Of a stretch of DNA of 64,000 nt, positions 33,840 to 46,802 are shown piece after piece. Positions within the stretch are counted from its first letter, which is position 1. Every line of letters begins with the position of its first letter. Position numbers and translations under genes: made by a program. The notes below the pieces were generated by a model. It saw only the letters and a list, made by a program, of their open reading frames with translations, had not been told where the DNA came from and did no database searches. This stretch comes from Botryotinia globosa (Eukaryota > Ascomycota > Leotiomycetes > Helotiales > Sclerotiniaceae), in assembly GCA_014898425.1 (NCBI GenBank), contig RCSZ01000004.1:744001-808000 (forward strand). The letters run 5' to 3'.

Positions 33840-36800
33840 TCATAATTCATTTACTACGTCTCGAATGCTCCATCTCCAGGAGTTTCCTTCCGTGTTGCGT
33901 GCGGCGCCGATCCATTTCTCACACTTTCTCCTCCAGCGCTCTTCCTCCTCTCTCTGTCGCCTAACGAATTCTGGGCCGACATCAAATTCTTCACCAACAA
34001 GCCAATCGCTGAGACCACTGGCACCTTCACCTTTCAAACCAGAAACTTCATCAGACTCCTTAGAGGGCCCTTCCTCGAGATCAGGAACATCCTTAAAGAC
34101 ATCGTCCTCATCTTCAAGCGCATCAAATCCATCCATGGTATCACCAGATTCGCTTTTTGCTCTTTTGTTGTCCCCTGGCATTTTAAGCCAACACATACGT
34201 TGTGGGTCAAAGACCATTCCGCCAACGACTTGGACATTCTGGGCAGAGTTTATATTAGTGATGAGCGCAGGACGAGGTGTCGAGCATTCTTTTTCCCGAT
34301 ATATTTGTGGCGCTACCGCCCTTGGTGTCTGTACAGGTATTGAAGCTGTTGGGGTGGCAGAAGCTGGGATATCAAAGGCGGATACTTCGATTTCGTTGCC
34401 TTCCCATCGATAATTAACAGGGTCATATTGCATTCCTTTCACAGCTACGAAGAAAGATTAGTGATAGGTTAAAAGTTATGCGGGGGTTATACGTACATCT
34501 GGGATTGTTTACATTTCCCATGGGCTTAATAAGTTGTGGCTTTTGGGGCACCTTATTCTTTTTTGATCGAACTGAACCTTGTGCATGAACCGGACTGAGT
34601 CCAGTTGTTGCTGAAACCTTCGCCCTCCATTGATTTGTAAGGGCAGCAAGAGGAGCTCCAGATCCAGAGACAGTGCGATGAGATGATGTTGCTTCCCGAG
34701 CCATGCGGCTGGCGGCAGTATCGCGCGCAAAGCGTGGTAATTCACTCCTGCTCTTTGCTGGTGTCAATGGTGTTGGAGGTATAGGTGATGAGTCTCGGAT
34801 GGGCATAATGTGTTGATGAGCTCTGTTGCGAAGTGAAAGCTGTTTAGGCGGGCCGCGGCCAACTGGCTCTTTGACAAACTTTTGCTCTGCATCTCGCGAG
34901 GTAGGTAGATCATCAAAAGCATCAAGCTCACAGCCATCACCAAAATGTCTTCGTCGAACAGGTTTCGTGATTTGCCGCTTCATAGTCGCTTCACGAGCAA
35001 GCATATCGGCACCACGAAGAGATCTGCGCGGACTGGGCGATCGAAACGTTTGCCTTGAAAGCGTTCTCGACGGAGGACGAAAATCGGCGCTATTAGTTGA
35101 GGACTCAGAGTCGTTACGGCGAAGATGCCGGGATGGTTTTGCAGTGACATGATGTGATTGAGAACTGGAAGCACCACCAGCAGGTAAGAATGGAACATGA
35201 TTTTTTCTAACAAAGGACATGCTAGACTCAGCTCCGGATCGATCTTTTTCGACAGGTTCCTTGGACCGAGACATTGAGAGTGGCCTATTATTGATTTCCG
35301 TTCGAGACTGAGGTCTCTCATATCGTGTAGGCATTGGCTTAGCTGGCGAAGGCTGATAAGTCTTCATGGTTGGCATTGACCGCTTGAGCTTTAGTAGTTG
35401 GGAACTGGTCGTTGTAGGCTCATTGCGCAGAGTTGATGTGGATAACTTTGCGCCTAGTTCACGACGCCGAGGAGTTGATGGAGGTATTGGATGATTAGGA
35501 GATGGTGCGTTAGACAATCCAATATTATTGATTGAAGGATGGACTGAATGTCCCAACCTAGATTGCGACCTACGATTTCGACTCGGGATTGGCCCACCAC
35601 TCTCCGAAACTGGTTCGAGAGATGATGGAATGCGTTCGTGTCCATGTGGCCTAGGCAGTCGGGAGGTGGAAGGGAGCGCAGGTTTGTTTGTGAAAGTCAA
35701 TGAAACCGATGGCTTGGGTCGAGTTGGGCTTTGTTGTTTAGTAGGGAGAACCTTTACGTTGCGATTTAAGGTGAGCTTCTTCGAATCGAAGACGTCCCCA
35801 TCGCCAATCTCAAGCCCAGTCAAAAAGTCATCCTTTCCACCAAAACTTTTTCTTGGTTGCTTTGGCTCTACTGGACGTTCTGGCCAATCATTTAGTTGGC
35901 GCCTCTTGAGAATATCCTCGAAATTAAGAGGGCCACTCGGTAAGACTAAACCTTCAAGACCTTCATCTTCACTCTCAGCAGTCATGGAACTGGCGATGCT
36001 AGGGCTCATAGCGAAGGAATCCGAGTTCCTATTGGATCGACCATCTCTTTTTGTTCCACCAAATCGAGTACCTAAACTGCCTTCACCCCAATCGTCAAAA
36101 TCGTCCTGGATACTCTGGGGGGTCTTCGGGATATCTTTACGAGTAGTGAGCTTCAAAGCTCCATCTGAAGGAAGTTGTAGATCTTGTTCGAAATCTTCTT
36201 CGATCTCCTTACATTTTTCTGGTTTCGTTGATGCGACGGAGGGTGCCATAGACTGAGGGTTCCGTTTCTTTGTAACTTTTATGGTTGCTTCGCCATCTCC
36301 AAAGAAGTCATCGTCCTCCTCATCTCTGTAGCGATCAAGCATGTTCGACGATGCCGCCTTCGTTTTCAATTCGGGTCTCGGACTAACATGGAATATCGGA
36401 GCAGCCATCAATGTCTTCTGCGGACTTGGAAATCCAGAGCCGCTAACTTGACGTAGTGTTTCTGGGAATTGAGACCCATCTTGTTGTTTGATCTTTAGGG
36501 CTTCTCCAATTGGTACTTCGATATCCCCATCATCCCAATCATCTGAAATCACCTTCCTTAATTTTCTTCCACCAAGTCTTTTTATACTTCCTCCTAATAA
36601 AGCCGAGGAAGGTACATTTTCCGGTAAAGGTATACCGGCTCTTTTCGCTGTCGCGATCGCATCGTTCATGGCTCGTTCATCGTCTTCTGGTAAATGTACT
36701 TGTCGTTCCTCGTTATAGTCCGATCTTATCGATAAACGTGAAGAAACCGATTCTCTGCGTGTCGACGCAATGGTTGCAGTTGTTGCTACTGAGGCACTTC

Positions 36801-36900
36801 GAAATGTAAAATCATCGCCCCCAATGTCAAGGTCGTCATCATCCCAGTTTTCTACATCGTCCTCCACGGGCGCGCGTGGCTTCAATACCAATTGATCCAT
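33840..36900 (-). CDS. BYR4: Cytokinesis regulator, Byr4/Bfa1-like
   Basis: Two exons (34497-36900, 33840-34444) with a 52-nt intron give 1002 residues. Byr4 is the scaffold half of the two-part GTPase-activating protein (Byr4-Cdc16) that holds the septation initiation network Ras-like GTPase Spg1 off at the spindle pole body. The N-terminus is acidic with repeated Asp/Trp clusters (VENWDDDDLDIGGDDFTF, DDWDDGDIEVPIGEALKI), the pattern expected for this family. A long Ser/Pro/Arg-rich disordered middle follows. The C-terminal exon carries GMQYDPVNYRWEGNE and GGMVFDPQRMCWLKM, two short conserved blocks, and ends in a Glu/Arg-rich helix. Assignment rests on these blocks and overall layout. It is divergent from XRCC4. 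Confidence 0.75.
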
Positions 36901-38490
<1,590 letters not shown>

Positions 38491-39778
38491 ATGGCGGCGA
38501 AGCAACTTCCAGCGGTTCTTCGCATTACATCGAGCGCTACGAATCAAGATGAGGGTTTTCTTCTTCACGTCGAATCCGCTGGGTCACAACCTTTAGATCT
38601 TAAGTTGGTTGGGACGGATGGTGAACTCGTATTTGCGGTCTCAGGTAAGCTCCGACCTTTGTTTGGATCGTCCCGCGCTGGAGGTCCCTGATTTTCAACC
38701 CTGATTTTCACATTCATGCGTTAATTGCGGGACCGCAAATTAATATTCATTTTTCATTCTAGTAAAGCACAGCAAATTATCTTCATTCAAATCAAAGAAT
38801 TCTCCATGTGGCGACGAGGAATGGATTCTGATTTTGTCATCTATTCTGCTTCATGAGCCGCCGAAGGAAGGGAATGACAATGTGACCAGAGGAGTTGAGA
38901 TTCATGCTAAAGTGGAGAAGAAAGCCGTGACCCTCGTGATCCAAAAAGTTATCGAAGGGATCAAAGTAGGTATCCTCCCAGTCATTATGTTGGCAATCTT
39001 ATCATATTACATACTAATTATACATCAGCAACGTCTCGGCGCAATCAAACTGGATGAAACCGAAGAAGAAGAAATTGGCCTTTTTGAATGGTGTGCTCTA
39101 GCAACAAAATCGGCAGATTCGGCAAAGGATGAGTTGGAAGCATTACACACTAAGTACAGGGAACAGCAGAAATTGTTGGATGGACTCAATGAAACTTTCA
39201 GGGAAGTAAACAAAACAAAATCCGACTATGAGATTCAGCTGTTGGAGAAGTTTAGCCTCTTGCAGAATGAGAAGAAGCTCAAAATAAGGGACCAACAAAC
39301 CTTATTAGCAAGCGCCAAAGTTGATCCAGAAAAAATCGATACAGTGCGAGCTACAAGATCTGGGAAGCTCAGAACCGCCGGCGCGTCGAGAACTGGGAAG
39401 CGTAAAGCCGGGAAAGGAGTGCAGGCTGAAAGCTCAGATTCAGATGATGCTTTTGAAAAAATGGATGTGGACAAAAAGCAACAGGAGGATGATACCGCTG
39501 ATGAATCAGACCAACAAGAAATACAAACTCCTGATCGCTCGGATGAAGAGACTGAAGATGAGGCAGAAGCTCCACAGTCAAAACCTCAGCGTCGCAAGGG
39601 GAAAATTACCGTTCAAGATGATTCGGATGAGGAAATGCAAATAGCGCCTAAATCAACAGAGACCACAAAAATCGCCGAGCTACCAGCTAAAAGGGAACTA
39701 CCATTTGCCAAAAAGCCAGTTCCGGTACCTGCAGATGATGGATCTGAGACCGAATCGGGCTCGGACGATGAACTATAA
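38491..39778 (+). CDS. XRCC4: XRCC4-like non-homologous end-joining factor
   Basis: Three exons (38491-38644, 38763-38965, 39029-39778) give 368 residues. XRCC4 (Lif1 in yeast) forms a dimer through a coiled-coil stalk and stabilises DNA ligase IV during repair of double-strand breaks in the nucleus. The N-terminal head is read across the first intron (LVFAVSVKHSKLSSF, then GDEEWILILSSILL). The stalk contains LLEKFSLLQNEKKLKIRDQQ, which matches the XRCC4 F-x-x-LLNEKK-x-KIR pattern. The C-terminal third is acidic and Ser-rich with basic clusters (GKRKAGKG) and ends GSETESGSDDEL. The second intron has a TACTAAT branch point and a CAG acceptor but, unusually, no stop codon and a length divisible by three (see findings). 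Confidence 0.85.
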
Positions 39779-42700
39779 TAGACATTCTCATTCCAATAAG
39801 AATTATCCTTCAATGAATAACGGGTCAAATCAATGAATGTCCCAAACTGTCTCATCGACATTACACCATATACAAATGTGATTGGACCTCGCGAATAATA
39901 TGACTCTTCCCAAGCGCAAACGATATGCAAATCATAACCACGATTCCAATTCTCAATTCCCATTCACGCACTTCATCCACTTGCACCAACTCGGCAATCC
40001 CAAAGCTAAAGCTCCACAGTGACTCGTGCGTATCCCTGACAACCACCATCTCGAGCGGGATTTACAGAGTTGACGATATAACGGTGGGGGAAATTGTGTA
40101 TGCCGCATGCACAGGTGGGGTGAAATATGTATGCACTCTATGCACCACGAGAGTGTGGATATCACACCGACATTTCTACATGCTGCGAAGAGGGGCGTTA
40201 CTGGGTGACGATTATGTCCCATCGTGTGGCGGGGGATATATAAGGGACCTGGAACTCTTTTGAGGAATGGGTGTTGTGTGAACAGTGGTTGAAAGAAAGG
40301 CTGGCGAGAGTTGGTGGTGGTCAGCATATGGTGTGTGCGGAGATGTGGCTGGACGCTTTGGGGGCCGCCAAAAAATATGAAGGTGGTAAATAATTAAATT
40401 TCCAGCCTTCTTTTGTTTCTGTGGTAATACTGTATTATCTTGCCCCGAATATATCAATTCAATTCAGCCTCCGTCAAGTGACGGGATTTCTTCGTGGTCG
40501 TGGAGTCTTGAGTCTTGAGTCTTGGCCGCACTATCAATCACACAAGGCAATTTAAAATCTCACATCTGATTACTATTAATATCCCTCCCCCGAATGTGAT
40601 CATTTGTCCGTCATAAATAGCTTCAATTTCGAGATTTTTTGGGACACACTCTCAGATGATATCTTCCATTATAACTAGGTACTCATGGTATGATATTCAT
40701 TGGCAATTTTCATTGTTGCAATCCAGAGTACCAAATCCTCGTAGTGAGCATCTAAACCGCTCATTCATTAAGATGATTCCGATATACTCTTCCATGTTAG
40801 GGCATGCTCGAGAACAGTTATATTACCGAGATTACCACCCTCATGGCTACTGCTGCATACATACTCTACCCTGCACTTTCACCCCCGTCAGTATCAATAA
40901 CAGACTACAATAACACTCTGCATCTATGCTCATCAAAGCAAAGCAGAACAAGGAATCAAGTGTAATTCCTCATACGAAAAAGACTGCCCCCTTCTATTGG
41001 CAAGGAAATATGCAAATAGGATACATATACCACACATCAGCTATATATTATCTAAAGTTTGAATTTCTGTCACATACGACCATAGACTGAGGAGAATTGG
41101 GCATCCCGTCCGCTCTGCCATACACAAGCCTCAGATCGGTAGATTAGTAGTTGGGTGGGTGACCACCAGCGAATCCCTACTGTTGTATGTTTTTGGGGTT
41201 TTTGCTCTTGCATTTGATTTCAATTGTTACTGTGTAAGTACCATCTGTGTCTGTATGAATGGATGGGCGTAAATTTTGATTTCAATATGTTGGGGGGAAG
41301 GAGAAAAGGTGTACTAGAAATTTAGGATTTGTTTCTTGGAGAGAGAGAGAAAATGAAAGAGGAGCTCAAAGGTTGGAGATTATTTAGGTATTAATTAAGT
41401 AGGGAAGGATTCCTTTGGCTGATGTGGCTAGAAACAAGCACATATTTAGTACCGTTCGTCTAAGTGGTCTGATTTCTTGTTCCTAGGGTAATTAAGATGT
41501 AAGCAGCTGATGAGTTTTTTTAGAACCATAGAAGCTGCGAGCATGGAGTATATCGAAAATGAAATGAGATCGAGATATGGGTTTCATTTTCCTCACGGAA
41601 ATGTGAGATATGATGCCAGATGACAGGGCTACGGTACCACGGAGTCACAAGATGCATGTATAATATGTATACTTTCTATTATTCTCATGGCAGATATCCC
41701 ACGGCTATTCCCTGACAGACCATTGAAATTCTGTGCAATATCGAGATCCGCGAGAGAAAGCAGCTCATCACTAGAAAATCTAAGCTGCTTGAGATATCTA
41801 GCTTTTCGTGGAGCTTTTCGTTAGTTGATACCTATACCTAAAAATATGATATGGTTCCCATTCTCCATTCGAGTCGAATGCGAGGCCGAAGTTGATAAAT
41901 TCATATGTTTATTTATTTGTTGTGTATTGTGATTCTGGAAACCTCTTGTCATGGGGGAGCATTGTTTGAGGAGGATTGTTGTAATGGATTTCTGACAGTG
42001 CTGATGTATCATGTGTTACGTTGCTCTTAATGGGTGTTTCTAATTCTCGAGAGAAAATCAATAGGGAAGGAGAGATTTGGGGGTTCGGGCTGGAAATATT
42101 CGATTTCGGGAACCGAATCTGAGAGGATTGTGAATTTGACCGTGTGCGAAACTGCAATGGGAAGTGCTTGGATCTCTAAGAGATACAGAAATTTTGAAAG
42201 CTCGCGGTTCGGTGGTGGAGTATTGTGTACACACTACATGGACCCGGATAATATACGCGTGAGTTGAGAGTGTGGATATTGTAACTGTGGATGGGGTGAA
42301 ATCATTGCGTTGGGCATCTTTGAAGGTAGATGGAGAGTTTGAGATGGATATTTTTAATCTTGTTTTGCTGGATCTATACTCTCGCAATAAGAGGGAGGAA
42401 GATGGCAGAAACAAGTCATGGGGTATGAGATTAGTATTGAACCACTGAATGTCATTGTGGTCATCAGTTTTGTTGTATCATTTCATGGTTAAGAACTTAC
42501 GAATCTTCCCGAACGAGTGGTTCCAGCTGGTGTATGTATCTCTCGCGATGCCAAGGTGCCATCTGAAGCTTCATGCGAAGAGCCAAGAAGAGGAGTCAAG
42601 TTCTCGAGAGAATAGCTTGCTTTTGATTAGGGATGTGTGAATCAATATGAAAGGGAATTGAGATGCTAATCATTATATGTATCTGTTCTATACAAGTACA

Positions 42701-43690
42701 GTATCTTGGCTGACGGGTTAGTGAAAGTGACTGATGCGTCAGTATATATAAGGTGCAGAGACGAATGAAAGGAAGAGATGAGTCATTGACCCATTGTTGC
42801 TAGAGGAGAAAACGAATTCCAAGTAATCATTGATATACGAAGATAGGTAGAGTATCAGGACTAAAATGTGGTGTTGAATGAGGAAGCGAGGAAAGAGGTC
42901 GAGTATTCTTGTGCATGACATGGACAGTGAGCAATTTTATGTTCGATGTAGCTAGATTTTTACTCGGAGTAAATGGCTCGTTTTAAAAGTATAATAGATA
43001 GCTTTGCAGATCTGAGTTTAACTGGTAGATATATCAACTCATAGACCTCCTCGAAGGCAAAAACATTTGACTGGTAGTCTTCTTGCCATTCTGCAGCTCT
43101 CCATTATAATCAAATACGAACATGTGGTTGTGAACAGTTGTGGAAATAATCCAGATACTCAAAATTGCTCATTCATCTCCTCATAAGGATTGATAACCTG
43201 AAGTGAGCTACTCTTTTGACTAATATCTAAAGGTAGGTGTTCAGGAACTAACTGCGCACGTTATGTACATGCCGCTCACTGACTGACTCCTTTGTACTCT
43301 CTATGACATTACAACGTGTTGAATATCTCTTTATTGAAATAGATTGGTTCGGTTGTCATTCTCCTCGAATCTCGAACCATCTGTGTTGTTTGTTGCGAAC
43401 TCTCTTGCGTGAAAATATCGAAAACCAGAACGAGAAGACTGTTGGTTTTCATTTTCTAATGCAGTAACGTGGTCGCCCCCAAAATGGAACTAGCCCCAGA
43501 GAACGAGATATAGAGTTATACGAAGGCTCTTCATGTTATGAATTCTCTTCCTTACAAGGTCTGGAGGTAGGAAATAATCGAAATCTTCTCTGCTATCCTG
43601 CCCGGCCCTACCATGGATTGTAAGAACCATGAGTTGTAAGAAGTCAAACGGGGATCCTTGATTCTACTAATCCCAACACCGCTTCAAATA
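39779..43690. other. Long gene-free region
   Basis: Nearly 4 kb in which the only feature I can support is the 5S rRNA gene at 41072-41190. Several frames of 60-120 codons occur on both strands, but they lack conserved motifs, splice support and protein-like composition. Confidence 0.5.
41072..41190 (+). rRNA. 5S ribosomal RNA
   Basis: The 119-bp sequence begins ACATACGACCATAG and ends CCCTACTGTTGTATGT, whose ends pair with each other, and it contains GGGCATCCCGTCCGCTC and the highly conserved GTTGGGTGGGTGACCACC. A T run follows directly (TGTTTTTGG), as expected for an RNA polymerase III terminator. Internal promoter elements lie in the middle part. It is a single, isolated copy, in keeping with the dispersed 5S genes of filamentous ascomycetes. 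Confidence 0.96.
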
Positions 43691-44392
43691 CTACCTTCCA
43701 TCTTGCAAAGCACGATTTGCCAATACCTCCGCTTCTGTATTGTCCTCTCTCGGCACGCTCCAAAATCGAACCAAAACTCTGTCCTCCGCAAGATCCAAAA
43801 TAGCCTTATCAATCTTGTCTATCAACTCACCATTAACCACCTGTTTACCTTCATGATTTTCAAACCCCTCTTTGCGCCATAACCAAATCAATGTGGTGAA
43901 GGTGTTGTAAACATATCTCGAGTCCGTCATGATAATGATTGTGAATGATCCTTCACGCTCGCCACTGGACCGCCAGTTTTCCAGGACTGAGCTGTTCTTT
44001 GTGAGATCCAGAGCCCGATCGACAGCTACCAGCTGCGCGTAGTCTTTGGTTTGCTGTTCCCCATCAGATCTCTCTATCGTATTATGGGTATTGAAACTTG
44101 AATTCTCCCCGAAGAATATCCCATAAGATGATTTGCATTCCGAGCCGCTCCCGTCTTGAGAACAAGCTCCATCAACAGCAACCACTAAACTATTCGTGTC
44201 ACCAGCCATCTCATTAGCATCATGAACATGAGAAATCCCAGAAGATTTATCATAATAGATGAATCTCTTAATATTTCTACTAGCCGGCGAAAAGTACTGA
44301 TGGAGATCAAATTTGCGAGAATATGTCTGCTGATCCTCCAAAGATCTTTCCTTGTCCCGTCTCGCCTCTCGCACTAGATACTTTTCCAACAT
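43691..44392 (-). CDS. RNase H-like domain protein with altered active-site residues
   Basis: Single exon, 233 residues from the ATG at 44390-44392. From residue 70 on it follows the RNase H1 fold: VVAVDGACSQDGSG (first Asp), TKDYAQLVAVDRAL (helix that normally carries the Glu of RAEL), IIIMTDSRYVYNTF (third carboxylate, Asp), a Trp-rich segment WLWRKEGFENHEGKQVVNGE, and REDNTEAEVLANRAL (fourth site). RNase H1 enzymes cut RNA in RNA-DNA hybrids with a DEDD metal site. Here the Glu is Gln and the last Asp is Glu, so activity is doubtful. The N-terminal 65 residues lack a hybrid-binding domain. Fungal genomes have many divergent RNase H-like proteins; domesticated transposon RNase H is another possible origin. 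Confidence 0.82.
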   Translation of the reverse strand: MLEKYLVREARRDKERSLEDQQTYSRKFDLHQYFSPASRNIKRFIYYDKSSGISHVHDANEMAGDTNSLVVAVDGACSQDGSGSECKSSYGIFFGENSSFNTHNTIERSDGEQQTKDYAQLVAVDRALDLTKNSSVLENWRSSGEREGSFTIIIMTDSRYVYNTFTTLIWLWRKEGFENHEGKQVVNGELIDKIDKAILDLAEDRVLVRFWSVPREDNTEAEVLANRALQDGR

Positions 44393-45177
44393 CGTGACTG
44401 TGGGATGAGAGGATTTTCCACTTGCTTAGAGATGGGAGTCTGATGGAAGATAGTGGGTGGGCATCAGGTATTTCATGACATGATAGAGTTGGGGAAATTT
44501 GTTACTATTGCGAATGACTAAGCAAAAGTTGATTACGACTCCACAAGCCAATCCACCAGCAGGAGGGAGTGGAAGTATTCCCGGCCAGGAAACTCTACAT
44601 AACTCGATCGGATTTAAAGTCAACTAATTACTCTAACGCCATTATATTGCGAGATTGAATCTTATTTAACACAAATTGATATCTTGCTTGAAGTGATTGC
44701 AATGCTTTTCTCGCCAGAGATAAGGAATAGAGATACCAGCTTTTCCCGGTGGAACTACAGTAGTCAGCTGTTGCATAGCGGATTGTTAGAGGATATCCTT
44801 GGATGTATTGGTACTTGTATTCTCAGTGTGTCTTTGTTTGGGCCTGAGAATTGGTGATCACCCGTTACATAAATGTTCGCCCAGTTCAAGTACTTTCATG
44901 ACTGTGCTCCGACAATTTTGACTACAGAGTAGGCCCTCCTAGCATATTCAAGTTATGTGACTTGCTCGATACGGAGTCTAACCCGACTAGATGAGGTCAT
45001 GCATGCTTCTCATCGTGTTCGCGAACGCTGAAACTCGGGAATTGTTATTTTTGACAAGATAAGACGGCTATGAGCTGAGCTGCCAGCAAAAGCACGAAAA
45101 AATTGAATCTCGCAAATAAGTTCACTGATCAAATGTGATTGCCAAATCTTCCTCAATCTTTTCATCGATAAATCCAT
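44393..45177. other. Intergenic region
   Basis: About 790 bp between the RNase H-like gene start and the aldo-keto reductase stop. No gene is recognised. Confidence 0.5.
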
Positions 45178-46196
45178 CTATGACCTATCATCGGGCGCAA
45201 AGTTGTCCTTCCAAAAGGCCCTATAATGTTTCTCGTTACCGATCTTAGCAATCTCCTCGACCTCCTTTGGTGTCAGTTTAAATCGTCTGATCTTATGGAA
45301 TCCCTTCAATCGGTCTTCATTCCCACTAGTAGTCAATGCCACGATTCCCTGATCAATAACCCATCTCAATGCAATTAAACCGGGTGTGACTCCATACTTC
45401 TTAGCCAAAGCAGAATAGGTATCGTCCAAAGGTCCAGGAGAAGCCTTGACGGCAGCGGTCAAGGGAGAGTAGGCTGCTATTGCTATATCCTTTTCGCGAA
45501 GGAAAGGAATCAGAGAGCCATGTTGAAGATAAGGGTGGTATTCAATCTGGTTGATGGAAGGGATAATTTTCGCCGTCTCCAAAATAGTTTCAATGTCCTT
45601 TTGTAAGAAGTTGGACACTCCAATAGATTTTGCTTTTCCGGATGCATGAATTGCTTCCATCTCTGCCCATTTTCTTTGTAAATCTTGAGGAGTCTTGGCA
45701 AAGAATGGAGCGTGAATCAGGTAGAGATCGACATAATCGAGTTGGAGCTTCTTCAAGGATTCTTCAAATGTAGCTTGAGTGTCAACTACTTCGGTACCGG
45801 TAATTTTGGTGGTTATGAAGAATTTCTCTCGAGGAACACCGGATTCTTTGATTGCCATACCCATCTCGGTTTCATTCCCATACACTAGAAATAAGTGTTA
45901 CAAGTGACGATGATTTGAATGCATTAGGTGACTGGAAATGAAGTACCTTGAGCTCCATCTAAATGATAATAGCCAGCATGAATTGCCATCACAGCCGTTT
46001 TCACAATCCCATTATCGACCTGACCATCTGGATTGGCTTTATAATGCGCAGTTCCAAGGCCATATCCAAGCATTGGGATCTCAGTCCCATCATTTAACTT
46101 GAGGGTTTGCAATTGACCCATTTGCTTTGGAGAATCACCTGAATTGCCTCCAGGTCCAAAGGAACTTTGATATGCCGAGGTTTCAGAATTCATCAT
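45178..46196 (-). CDS. Aldo-keto reductase
   Basis: Two exons (45947-46196, 45178-45884) with a 62-nt intron give 318 residues. Aldo-keto reductases reduce aldehydes or ketones with NADPH in a TIM-barrel. The catalytic tetrad is visible: Asp and Tyr in [15 protein letters not shown], Lys in FFITTKITG, His in [10 protein letters not shown]. The cofactor region includes [17 protein letters not shown] and AAYSPLTA, all family hallmarks. The start has two adjacent ATGs; the conserved core ([20 protein letters not shown]) begins about 30 residues in, so a short variable N-terminus precedes it. The length is normal. The substrate cannot be predicted; yeast relatives include the Gcy1/Ypr1 type. It is divergent from the SelO gene. 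Confidence 0.92.
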
Positions 46197-46802
46197 GTAA
46201 CGAGCAGGAAGTGCAGAGAAATGGAGGTTTCAAGAACGTGAACGTTTTAAGAAAGGACGAATGGAGAATCTGAAAGCAGAATTGATCAATATATGCATAG
46301 GAAACAACAATGAAGGGAGAGGTAGAATGTAGGTAAGAATTACCTCCACTACTAGGTAGATATTTATCGATACTGGAAAAACAGAGAAGGAGGAGGGAGA
46401 GTCCGAGGTCCCGTGATCACCTGCAACCCCACCAACCCCACCAGCCACACCAGCCACACCAGCCACACCAGCCACACCACCCCACCGTCGGGTATTGCTA
46501 CTCCCGCCTCCAGCTGTCATCCGAGAACCTTGGAAAGCTCCCGTAAAACTAAAACTAGGGCACGTGTAGGGAGGGGTAGGTAGCTTTTAGAAATATTTGG
46601 TCCACAGGGATTATCAACCATTATTAACCCTCCAATCAACCCTGAGCATGACATTTGCCTCCCCTTGCCACTCATTCTTATAGACGCAAACCAGAAGAAC
46701 CTAGGTATCAAAAGCAGTTCCAAACTAGTTTCTCAAGTTTACTAGAATACTTATTATCTTGTTCTGTTTATCTAGAGTATCATAGTACCATCAAGGTAAT
46801 CG
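46197..46802. promoter_or_regulatory. Divergent promoter region of the aldo-keto reductase and SelO genes
   Basis: The 606 bp between two oppositely oriented starts includes a short 9-bp minisatellite and one ACCTAGGT palindrome at 46699-46706, about 100 bp upstream of the SelO ATG. Confidence 0.55.
46441..46477 (+). repeat. 9-bp minisatellite, four units of CCAGCCACA
   Basis: Four tandem nonamer units lie within a C/A-rich stretch in the divergent promoter. They keep a minus-strand frame open that reads as VAG repeats, but no gene is implied. Confidence 0.9.

Noticed and set aside
46230..46520. Minus-strand frame with VAG repeats in the divergent promoter of the aldo-keto reductase and SelO genes
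   Set aside because: The repeated residues come from the 9-bp minisatellite; no other protein-like feature.
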